Shown: piece after piece, positions 44,078 to 51,088 of the stretch
Layout: each line of letters starts with the position of its first letter
Numbering within the stretch: the stretch's first letter is position 1
Assembly: GCF_003721435.2 (NCBI RefSeq)
Contig: NZ_CP054585.1
Span: forward strand, 3,100,001-3,164,000
Direction: 5' to 3'
DNA: 64,000 nt
Source of the DNA: Halorubrum sp. CBA1229
GTDB lineage: Archaea; Halobacteriota; Halobacteria; Halobacteriales; Haloferacaceae
Notes under the pieces: model-generated
Told to the model about the DNA's origin: nothing
Databases searched by the model: none
What the model saw: the letters and a program-made list of their open reading frames with translations, nothing else
Position numbers and translations under genes: made by a program

Positions 44078-44086
44078 GGACTTAAC
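44078..44086 (+). promoter_or_regulatory. TATA element of tRNA-Arg
   Basis: ACTTAACAC is centred about 31 bp before the first tRNA base at 44113. Confidence 0.5.
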
Positions 44087-44112
44087 ACGTCCAGCGGAAA
44101 AGCAATCGGTAC

Positions 44113-44187
44113 GGGCGCTTAGCTCAGTCTGGATAGAGTGCTTGGCTTCGGACCAAGTTGTCGCGGGTTCAAATCCTGCAGCGCCCA
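44113..44187 (+). tRNA. tRNA-Arg (TCG)
   Basis: The 75-nt cloverleaf has acceptor GGGCGCT paired with AGCGCCC, D arm GCTC/GAGT, and anticodon stem CTTGG/CCAAG with loop CTTCGGA (anticodon TCG). The variable region has 5 bases and the T arm is GCGGG/CCTGC with TTCAAAT. The discriminator is A, with no encoded CCA and no intron. AT-rich foreign-looking DNA begins immediately after it, as expected for an integration target. Confidence 0.95.
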
Positions 44188-44550
44188 TTCGTTTTCATGA
44201 TGCTTCGGATTATGCAGACTGCGAAGAATTGTTTATAAACAATTCTTTTATTTGTGCTGAATCTCATCAGGTCCAGTGATACGGGTCAACGAGGTCATTC
44301 GGTTCGTAGGTTTCTAACCGTGATGAGCCGGTTAGAACTCTCAAAAAAAGAGATATCGCGTCTAACGGTCACGACGACGACCCGCTGGTGAGTCTTGTGG
44401 ATCGATACCGCTCTTGCGTACTTGCTGGAGAGTAAGGGAGTATTAAGAATGCGCGACATCTGTATAACTCTGAGACGATCACGAATTCGCGGAACACTAC
44501 CGCTATTGGATTTAAATATCGAAAAATATTGGGCTGGCGGAGGTAGTCAG
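44188..44550. other. AT-rich 363-bp region between tRNA-Arg and the pilin gene
   Basis: Base composition drops sharply here compared with both sides. The only clear structure is a 24-bp palindrome at 44224-44247 followed by T-rich sequence. A plus-strand open frame at 44395-44613 (72 residues) has no domain and no promoter; part of it opposes the pilin gene. No gene is called. Confidence 0.55.
44224..44247. terminator. Perfect 24-bp palindrome 36 bp after tRNA-Arg
   Basis: The half-site AAGAATTGTTTA is followed directly by its exact reverse complement. The palindrome is followed by TTTATTTG. It could end tRNA-Arg transcription or be a binding or recombination site. Terminator is the simplest reading and is not proven. 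Confidence 0.45.
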
Positions 44551-45039
44551 TTAGAACGTGATGTCGCCGCCACTGATAGTGCTGATGTCATCTACCTCAA
44601 TCGTTCGGTCTAGCAAGACCGAATCACTCGGCGTGTGAATGATACGAATGCGGAGATCCTCGGTTGCGGTACTATCGTCGGTAACACCGAATGTCCCGGT
44701 TTGGATGTCACCAACTGTTAGTGCGTCACCGAATTCTCCACTTGAATTAGCTTCATCGCCGTCACTGTCAGTTATGATTATGTTAAGACTCTGGGAGTCG
44801 ATCCGATCACCACCGCTGTGCTCAATTTCAAGATTGTATTGACCTGCAGTTGTGGTATCATTCTCCACGTTCACATCTAGTTGCGCCGTCGGCTGACTAT
44901 CCCCGAGCGAGTCCCCGAGTCCGAGCACGAACGTCCCGATGACGGCGGCCAGAATTACAGTGATTGCGACCATGAGGATAACCCCAATAACGGGACTCAC
45001 CGCACGGTTGTCCGAGTTGAACAGGTTGCTTGGTTTCAT
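44551..45039 (-). CDS. Type IV pilin (PilA-like)
   Basis: The 162-residue protein has the haloarchaeal pilin start. A short hydrophilic leader [13 protein letters not shown] is followed by the hydrophobic helix [20 protein letters not shown] (about 14-34), with the prepilin-peptidase site just before it. The rest is a beta-rich exported domain with acidic residues. Pilins of this DUF1628 type assemble into adhesion pili. An in-frame extension to 45123 would put 28 residues before the signal and is rejected. Codon use and composition are lower in GC than flanking chromosome, suggesting transfer. No other pilus genes are near. Confidence 0.85.
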   Translation of the reverse strand: MKPSNLFNSDNRAVSPVIGVILMVAITVILAAVIGTFVLGLGDSLGDSQPTAQLDVNVENDTTTAGQYNLEIEHSGGDRIDSQSLNIIITDSDGDEANSSGEFGDALTVGDIQTGTFGVTDDSTATEDLRIRIIHTPSDSVLLDRTIEVDDISTISGGDITF

Positions 45040-45192
45040 AGTTTGAACCCAGCGGCCCACCGACGGAACGGCCGATCCGTTCCGAACGGTTAGCTGGTTA
45101 CTAACAGATTTAACGGCCGACATTATGTAGTTATTGTCCGGAATATCACGGGCGAAAATTGGAGGGGCAAGGTGAAACCAGTTGGCGCGTAA

Positions 45193-45934
45193 TCAGTTCG
45201 CACGGATCCCACGGCCCAGGCTCTCGCGCGGACGTACAGCGACCGAGAGTACCCGGACCCGTGGGAGAAGGTGCTCGACTTCCGTCGCGTGCTCGACTAC
45301 GCCGCCGACCACCCGAACGCCGGACGAACGCGGGTCGGGAACGTCCTCGACCTCCCCCCGTCTCGCGTTCGCGGCTGGCTCGACGACGAGGTCCCGGACC
45401 CCGCGAGCGGGGTCCACACCGCGTCACAGCGAGGCTGGCTCGATCCGACTCCCGACAGCGACGCGGCCGCCGGGCTCGTCGAGCTGCTCGCGCACGTCCT
45501 CGCGGGCGGGAGCATCGCCCGAAAAGAGCTACGCGCCGGCCGTGACCCCCGGCCGACGCGTGGACGTCGACGAGATCCGAGCGGCGTTCGACCGCGTCGG
45601 CGTCGAGACGACCACTCGCCGCGAGCACGCGAGCAGCCGCGCGACCGAAGTCGTTCTCGGAACCGACGCGTCCGTGCTCGGGCGGTGTCTCGTGGCGATG
45701 GGCGCGCCGCTCGGGTGTAAGACCGACCTCGACCGGCTTCCGGCGGTCGTGTGGGAGGTGCCGACGGCGGTCCGCGAGTCGTTCGTCCGCGTCTACGTTC
45801 GGCACCGCGCGACGCACAATCGGTCGAAGGCGACGCTTACCATTAGGGAGGAGCGCCCGGGAACTGACCTCTTTTGCGGCGATATTCCCGCAATTATATC
45901 CGTTACCCTAAGTGAAACGATTGCGCTGCGGTAG
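45193..45934 (+). pseudogene. Frameshifted haloarchaeal gene remnant
   Basis: Two plus-strand frames carry one protein. From 45193 one frame reads REYPDPWEKVLDFRRVLDYA and continues through HPNAGRTRVGNVLDLPPSRV (a helix-turn-helix-like segment) to HVLAGGSIARK near 45530. The continuation is in the next frame (VDVDEIRAAFDRVGVETTTR, then RATEVVLGTDASVLGRCLVA and AVRESFVRVYVRHRA). The shift falls at the A-rich CGAAAAGAG at about 45528-45536, a simple one-base slip. A stop at 45190 and no good start codon indicate a missing 5' end, and the last 25 residues look unrelated. The intact family, perhaps DNA-binding or homing-related, is not identified. Confidence 0.65.
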
Positions 45935-45947
45935 TCGTTGAACTGTC

Positions 45948-47546
45948 ATGTCGGATAGCGAACTGCGACGGCGGACAGTGCTCTCGTATCTCGGCGCCAC
46001 CGGTGTCAGCGTCGCGCTCGCCGGCTGTAACCAAGGCGATGACGGGGGCAACACCACAGATTCCCCGGATGAGACGGAGAACGAAACGGCTGACGAGACG
46101 CCGACGGAACCGGCCACGGAGTCGCTGACGCTGCTTCACGACACCCACGTCGGCGGGCGGCTCGGGACCGCCGACGCCAACGATAACGAGAACATCGAGA
46201 GCTACTTCGGGCTGATGGACGACCTCGCCGAACCGGACCGCACGCTGCGGTTGGGTGCCGGCGACGACCTGGGCTCGTCGGCCCTGTCGTCGGAGTTCGA
46301 GGGGCAACACGTCATCGACCCGTTCGAGGCCGGCGACCTCACCCACGACACGTTCGGCAACCACGACTTCGACTTCGGCCCGGACGTGCTCCGGACCCGG
46401 GTCTCCGAGACCGAGGACTTCCTGTGGGTCAGCGCCAACGTCGACGAGCCATCCGGTGAGATGTTCGCCGGCGCGGAGGGGGCCGAGCGCTACGACATCG
46501 TCGAGCTGGCCGGCGTGTCGATCGGGGTCACGGGCGTCCTGACGCCGCGGGCGAGAGAGGTGACGAGCCTTGGCGACGCGACGGTCGAAGACCCGACTGA
46601 TGCGCTCAACGAGGTGGTTCCGGAGATGCGCGACGACGGCGCCGAGGTGGTCGTCGTGATGTCTCACGTCTCCAACGACCTGGCGCGCAACGAGATCGCT
46701 CCCAACGTCGACGGGATCGACGTCATCGTCGGCGACGACGCCGCCGAGCAGTTCGACGAGGCGGTCGAGATCAACGACACCGTCCTCTCGTTCGTCGGCG
46801 ACGAGTACGACTACCTGGGCGAGGTCACGCTCGAGGTCGGCGACGACGGGATCCGGTCGCACGACCGGTCGGTGTACGACGTGAGCGAGGAGGAGATCGA
46901 GCCGAACGAGGCGGTCGAGGCGGTCGCGGACTTCTACCGGCGCCAGGTCGACAGCGAGGTGATCGGCGAGACCACGGTCCCGCTGAACTGCGTGAGCGAG
47001 GACCTCCGCACGGGGGAGACCAACTCGGGCAACTTGGTGGCCGACGCGGTCAGGGACGCCGTCGGCTCCGACGTCGTCATTCAGAACGGCGGCGGGATCC
47101 GGACGAACACGCTGTACCCGCCGGGTGACATCACCGATCTGCTCGTCCGCCAGATCCTGCCGTTCGGCAACACGACCACCGAACTGGAGGTGAGCGGCCA
47201 GACGCTCCACGACGCCCTGGAGAACGGCGTCAGCGAAGTCGAGAGCCTCGAGGGGCGGTTCCCGCAGGTCAGCGGCATGGAGTTCGCGTGGGACCCGGAG
47301 GCCGAGCCGGGCGACCGGGTCGATCCGGCAGACGTCACCGTCGGCGGCGACCCGCTGGAGTTGGAGGCGACCTACACCGTCGGGACGAATAACTTCATGG
47401 CCGATGGCGGCGACGGGTACGACATGCTGTCGGGCGCCACGCGGACCGACGCCGGCGGAACAGGCCTCGCTCAGCTGGTGATCGACCGGATTCGGGAACG
47501 GACGCCTATCTCTCCGGAAACGGAAGGACGGATCACCCGACTCTGA
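45948..47546 (+). CDS. 5'-nucleotidase/UshA-like metallophosphatase lipoprotein
   Basis: The 532-residue protein has a Tat signal (RRRTVLSYLGATGVSVALAGC) with lipobox Cys at about residue 27, then a Thr/Glu-rich spacer. The metallophosphatase domain has LTLLHDTHVGGRLG (DxH, about 67), GAGDDLGSS (Asp, about 102), FGNHDFDFG (about 130) and VVMSHVSND (His, about 240). The expected GHTH or GHxQ site near residue 260 reads VIVGDDAAEQF, so two metal ligands appear missing. The C-terminal UshA substrate domain has NLVADAVRD, IQNGGGIRTN and FGNTTTELEV. It is an exported, membrane-tethered enzyme, or an inactive binding protein. The 3' end converges on the 71-residue gene. Confidence 0.82.
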   Translation: MSDSELRRRTVLSYLGATGVSVALAGCNQGDDGGNTTDSPDETENETADETPTEPATESLTLLHDTHVGGRLGTADANDNENIESYFGLMDDLAEPDRTLRLGAGDDLGSSALSSEFEGQHVIDPFEAGDLTHDTFGNHDFDFGPDVLRTRVSETEDFLWVSANVDEPSGEMFAGAEGAERYDIVELAGVSIGVTGVLTPRAREVTSLGDATVEDPTDALNEVVPEMRDDGAEVVVVMSHVSNDLARNEIAPNVDGIDVIVGDDAAEQFDEAVEINDTVLSFVGDEYDYLGEVTLEVGDDGIRSHDRSVYDVSEEEIEPNEAVEAVADFYRRQVDSEVIGETTVPLNCVSEDLRTGETNSGNLVADAVRDAVGSDVVIQNGGGIRTNTLYPPGDITDLLVRQILPFGNTTTELEVSGQTLHDALENGVSEVESLEGRFPQVSGMEFAWDPEAEPGDRVDPADVTVGGDPLELEATYTVGTNNFMADGGDGYDMLSGATRTDAGGTGLAQLVIDRIRERTPISPETEGRITRL

Positions 47547-47704
47547 GTCGACCGTCGGTCTGATACCGAGCCCCCTCCCGGCGCTCGGGCGGCCTCTCGA
47601 CCGCAGGACCGAGAATGAAGCGCATGTCTGAGCAACCGCGTCCGGCGACGACGCTCCCGACTGTACTGGTTATCGGTGATCTCACTGAAAAGGATGCGTC
47701 GCAT

Positions 47705-47826
47705 CTGTCGGTCGCCTAGCGCGCGACCGGTTGTGTTACCCGTCCCTGAGAACGACCGGTTGTGCTGTCGGTCGCCTAGCGCGCGACCGGTTGTGTTACC
47801 CGTCCCTGAGAACGACCGGTTGTGCT
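47705..47826. repeat. 60-bp tandem duplication with hairpins
   Basis: Positions 47705-47766 recur exactly at 47765-47826 (period 60). Each copy has an inverted repeat (GGTCGC-CTAGC-GCGCGACC) and two CGACCGGTTG boxes, giving boxes at 47724, 47753, 47784 and 47813, spaced 29, 31 and 29 bp. A fifth box starts at 47995 inside the neighbouring gene. It lies between convergent genes. Confidence 0.85.
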
Positions 47827-48040
47827 ATCGGTCCCTGAATTCCACCGTGTAGCCGTTGTCGCGGAGCGCCTCGACGAGGTCGTCACCGGCCTCGATCGTG
47901 AACTCGTGGAACGAGTTGGTCGGGGTGTCCGCCGTGTACAACTCCGAGTCGATATTATCGGGGATTTCGTTCTGGTGAGTGTCCTCTTGCACGACGACCG
48001 GTTGACTGGGTACGCGTTTGGAGCCGCTGTCTTCGGTCAT
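47825..48040 (-). CDS. Small acidic haloarchaeal protein, function unknown
   Basis: The 71-residue protein starts MTEDSGSKRVPSQPVVVQED and ends in a helix-strand unit (GDDLVEALRDNGYTVEFRDR). Codon use fits the region. It converges with the nucleotidase gene, and its stop codon abuts the 60-bp tandem duplication, whose CGACCGGTTG box also occurs near its own start (47995-48004). No domain is recognised, so this may be a real small gene or a remnant. Confidence 0.5.
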   Translation of the reverse strand: MTEDSGSKRVPSQPVVVQEDTHQNEIPDNIDSELYTADTPTNSFHEFTIEAGDDLVEALRDNGYTVEFRDR

Positions 48041-48244
48041 TTGGATATGTGTCGTTGTCGCTGTTCGGCTATTTGTATTCCGGTTCTCTGTCGGTCGAGA
48101 CGACCGTCTACCGATACCACGTGATCCGACGCGAGTCGAACGCGGCGCCGCCGTGTCTGTGGTTCTCGATCTCTATGCGGAGAGACACGGAACGACGGCG
48201 GTCAGCCGGGATTCTCTCGCCCGCCCGGGAAGCTACGTCGACGC

Positions 48245-51088
48245 TCAGTCCGCTTCCGTTATCAACTCGCGAATGGCGTCGAGCGAGAGCGGCTCGATAG
48301 TATGCCGGGTCCCGGTCTCCGTGTACAGGATGCTCGTTCCGACCTCGCGCTCCGGATAGGCCTCGCGGACGACGTGGTGGTAGACGCTCAGCTGCTTGCG
48401 GTACTCCGGTTCGCCGTGGCGACCGCGGTCGGTCTTGTAGTCGACGATCTCGACGCGGTCCGGCGTCACGTGGACGAGGTCGACGACGCCGGAGACGGTC
48501 ACGCGCTCGCCGTCGACCGCGAGCGGCAGGTAGGCGTCCTCCTCGACCAGCAGCTCGCCGTCGAGGCCGTCGAGGAACCGCGCGACGTGCGCCTCGTCGT
48601 CGTTCCGCGGGTCGACGTCCTCGCCGAGCGCGTACGCTTCGGCGAACTCGTGGACTCGGGTTCCGAACTCTGTCCCGCGACCGCCCTCTACCGCCTCGAA
48701 GACCTCGTTCCGCATGAGCGTGTGCGGAGTGTGGCCGCGCGGCCCCGCCGAGACCGGCGTCTCGACCTCCAGTCCGGTCCCCTCGGCCGTTCCGGTCGGG
48801 CGCGCCGTCACGTCGGGGACGATCGATTCGATCTCGACCGGGAGTTCCTCGATGAAGGTGTTGGGGTCCTCGCCGGCGGAGAGGACCACGTGGCTCTCCG
48901 CCCGGGTGATCGCGACGTAGAGGAGGCGGCGCTCCTCGTCGTAGTCGCGGGGCGTGCACGCCCGGAGCACGTCGGTCCGCCAGTTATCGTAGACGTGGGG
49001 CGTCCCGTGTGCGTCCGCCGAGTAGACCTTCCGCTGCCGGAGCCCCACGGGGTCGTCGTAGGTGACGACACCGCCGTTACCTCCGGCCGGCGGGAACCGC
49101 CCGCTGTTCATGTTGGCCAGGATGACGATGGGGTGTTCGAGCCCCTTCGTGGCGTGGATCGTCTGGACCGTCACCGAGTCGGTCCCCGCGCCGTCGTGGA
49201 CGTCGTGGGTGCTCCCGGCGTCGATGCCGCGTTCGATGAAGCGGATGAGGTCGCCGCGCGTCTGCGTCGTCGCGTCGTGGACCGACTGGACCGTGTGGAG
49301 GACGACGTCGGCGGTCGCCCCGTCGTAGCCGTAGCGGGCGAACACGCGCCGCGCGACGCCGCCGACCGTCGCCGTCGACCGGAGCTCCTCGCGGAACGCC
49401 GCCGCGTTCTCGGGGTACGTCTCGGCGTCGAGCATCGAATCGACCTCGTCGAGCGCGTAGCCCGCCCGCTCGAGCACGACCGCCCAGCCGCGGTCGCCGT
49501 CGTCCTCGAGGATCCGCAGCCAAGCGAGCAGCAGCTTCGCCTGGTCCGTCCGGAAGAGCTCGATCCCGCCCTCGTACGCCATCGGCAGCCCGTACTCCTC
49601 GGCGGTTCCGAGCAGCTCGCGCCCGAAGTCGCGGGTGCGCGTCAGCACGGCGACATCTCCGAACTCCGGCGCGCGGAGGTCGCCGTCGTCTCCCTCGACC
49701 CGGTACGACTCGCTGCCGACGATGTCCTGTATTTTCGTCAGCACGGCCGCCGCTTCCTCGTCGCTTCGGATGGCCTCGATGACGGTGTTGTCGCGGTCCG
49801 AGTTGGACTCCAGCGAGACGATCCGGTCGTCGACGGCCGCCGCGTCGACGTCGTCGCGGCTCGCCGCGGGGACGCGCAGGGCGTGTTCTGAGAAGTCGAG
49901 GATCGCCTGCGTGGAGCGGTAGTTCTCGACGAGCTCGACGGTGGTGACGGGACGGGTCGGGAACGAGACGCGCTCGCGGTCGGCGTTCAGCTGGTCGACG
50001 AACCGGTCGAGGCGGTCCTCGAACGCGACGATGTTGTCGACGTCGGCGTACTGGAAGCCGTAGATGCTCTGTTTCCAGTCGCCGACGACACAGAGGTTGT
50101 CCGTGTCCGCGAGCAGGAGCGCGAGCTTGAACTGGATCTCGCTGGAGTCCTGGAACTCGTCGATCGTCACGTACTCGAACGCCACGTCGTCGCGGAGGGC
50201 GTGGTCCTCGCAGAGCAGGACGAACGCGAACAGCTGGAGCATCCCGAAGTTCAGGTAGTTCCGCCGCAGCGCGAACCGGAGGTACCCGTGGTAGACGTCG
50301 TGGACGAACCGCTTCAGCTCCTCCCGGTCGTCGTCGAAGACGCGCTCCGCGAGCCCCTCGGGAACCGCCTTGCCGCCGCCGCGGATCGCCTCCTTCTCGG
50401 GGGCGTCCGGGAGGTAACACTTGTTCCGGCCGTAGCGGCCGAGCGCCGACCGGAGCGTCGACTGCCTGCTCCCGCCGTTCCGCGGCTCGTTCAGCTCGTC
50501 GAACTGCCTTTTAAATGCCGCGAAGTCGCCGTCGAGGTGGCGTTCCCCGTCGCGGTACCAGCCGTCGGCCGTCGGAAAGACGCCCTTCGCCGCGAGCTGA
50601 TTAATGAGACCGAGCAGCTCGCCCGGGTCCGAGAGCGCGCGGAAGACGTCGTCGTACTCGGGGTGGTCGTCGCCGAAGCGGTCGAGGAACCCGTCGAACA
50701 ACGCTCCCTCGACGAGCTCGTTCTCGACGATCCGCGTCGACCCGGTGATGCGGTCGTCGATGCCGAGGTGCGTCGGGGCGGCGTGCCCGTGCTCCTCGAG
50801 CAAATCGTGACACAGCGAGTGGAACGTCTGGATCGGCGCGTCCGCGAGCTCGCGGGTGCCGTAGCGGGAGTGGCCCACGATGCGCTCCTTCATCTCGGCG
50901 GCGGCGTTGTTCGTGAACGTCACGAGGAGGACGTCGTCGGGGTCGACGCCCTCCTGCGAGACGATGTTCGCGTAGCGGCGCGTCACGGTGAACGTCTTCC
51001 CCGTGCCGGCGCCGGCGTCGACGAGGTAGAGCCCCTCCGTGCCCTCGATGAGCGTTCGCTGCCGGTCGTTCGGCTCGAGGTCGGTCAT
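48245..51088 (-). CDS. AddA/UvrD-like helicase-nuclease
   Basis: The 947-residue protein is an SF1A helicase fused to a C-terminal nuclease. The helicase motifs are: I, LVDAGAGTGKTFTVTRRYA (about 21); II, YVTIDEFQDSSEIQ (about 310); III, VVGDWKQSIYGFQYAD; IV, VELVENYRST; V, VQTIHATKGLEHPIVILAN (about 650); and VI, LLYVAITRAESHVVL. The C-terminal 150 residues have the PD-(D/E)XK pattern VSGVVDLVHV and EIVDYKTDRG, then YRKQLSVYHH, like AddA/RecB. It should unwind and degrade double-strand ends. Its start overlaps the AddB-like gene stop by 4 bp (51085-51088), so the two form one translated unit. Confidence 0.9.
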   Translation of the reverse strand: MTDLEPNDRQRTLIEGTEGLYLVDAGAGTGKTFTVTRRYANIVSQEGVDPDDVLLVTFTNNAAAEMKERIVGHSRYGTRELADAPIQTFHSLCHDLLEEHGHAAPTHLGIDDRITGSTRIVENELVEGALFDGFLDRFGDDHPEYDDVFRALSDPGELLGLINQLAAKGVFPTADGWYRDGERHLDGDFAAFKRQFDELNEPRNGGSRQSTLRSALGRYGRNKCYLPDAPEKEAIRGGGKAVPEGLAERVFDDDREELKRFVHDVYHGYLRFALRRNYLNFGMLQLFAFVLLCEDHALRDDVAFEYVTIDEFQDSSEIQFKLALLLADTDNLCVVGDWKQSIYGFQYADVDNIVAFEDRLDRFVDQLNADRERVSFPTRPVTTVELVENYRSTQAILDFSEHALRVPAASRDDVDAAAVDDRIVSLESNSDRDNTVIEAIRSDEEAAAVLTKIQDIVGSESYRVEGDDGDLRAPEFGDVAVLTRTRDFGRELLGTAEEYGLPMAYEGGIELFRTDQAKLLLAWLRILEDDGDRGWAVVLERAGYALDEVDSMLDAETYPENAAAFREELRSTATVGGVARRVFARYGYDGATADVVLHTVQSVHDATTQTRGDLIRFIERGIDAGSTHDVHDGAGTDSVTVQTIHATKGLEHPIVILANMNSGRFPPAGGNGGVVTYDDPVGLRQRKVYSADAHGTPHVYDNWRTDVLRACTPRDYDEERRLLYVAITRAESHVVLSAGEDPNTFIEELPVEIESIVPDVTARPTGTAEGTGLEVETPVSAGPRGHTPHTLMRNEVFEAVEGGRGTEFGTRVHEFAEAYALGEDVDPRNDDEAHVARFLDGLDGELLVEEDAYLPLAVDGERVTVSGVVDLVHVTPDRVEIVDYKTDRGRHGEPEYRKQLSVYHHVVREAYPEREVGTSILYTETGTRHTIEPLSLDAIRELITEAD

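Noticed and set aside
44395-44613. 72-residue plus-strand open frame in the AT-rich gap
   Set aside because: No domain, no promoter or SD, and its end overlaps the pilin gene on the other strand.
45193-45934. Programmed frameshift instead of a pseudogene
   Set aside because: No slippery heptamer with a downstream structure is evident, and the 5' end also lacks a start codon.
47705-47826. Possible CRISPR array
   Set aside because: The two copies are a direct 60-bp duplication with no variable spacers, and no cas genes are near.
44113-48040. Attachment-site repeat of the tRNA-Arg 3' end
   Set aside because: I looked for a second copy of the T-arm and acceptor sequence downstream and saw none in the window, so an integrated element here is not proven.
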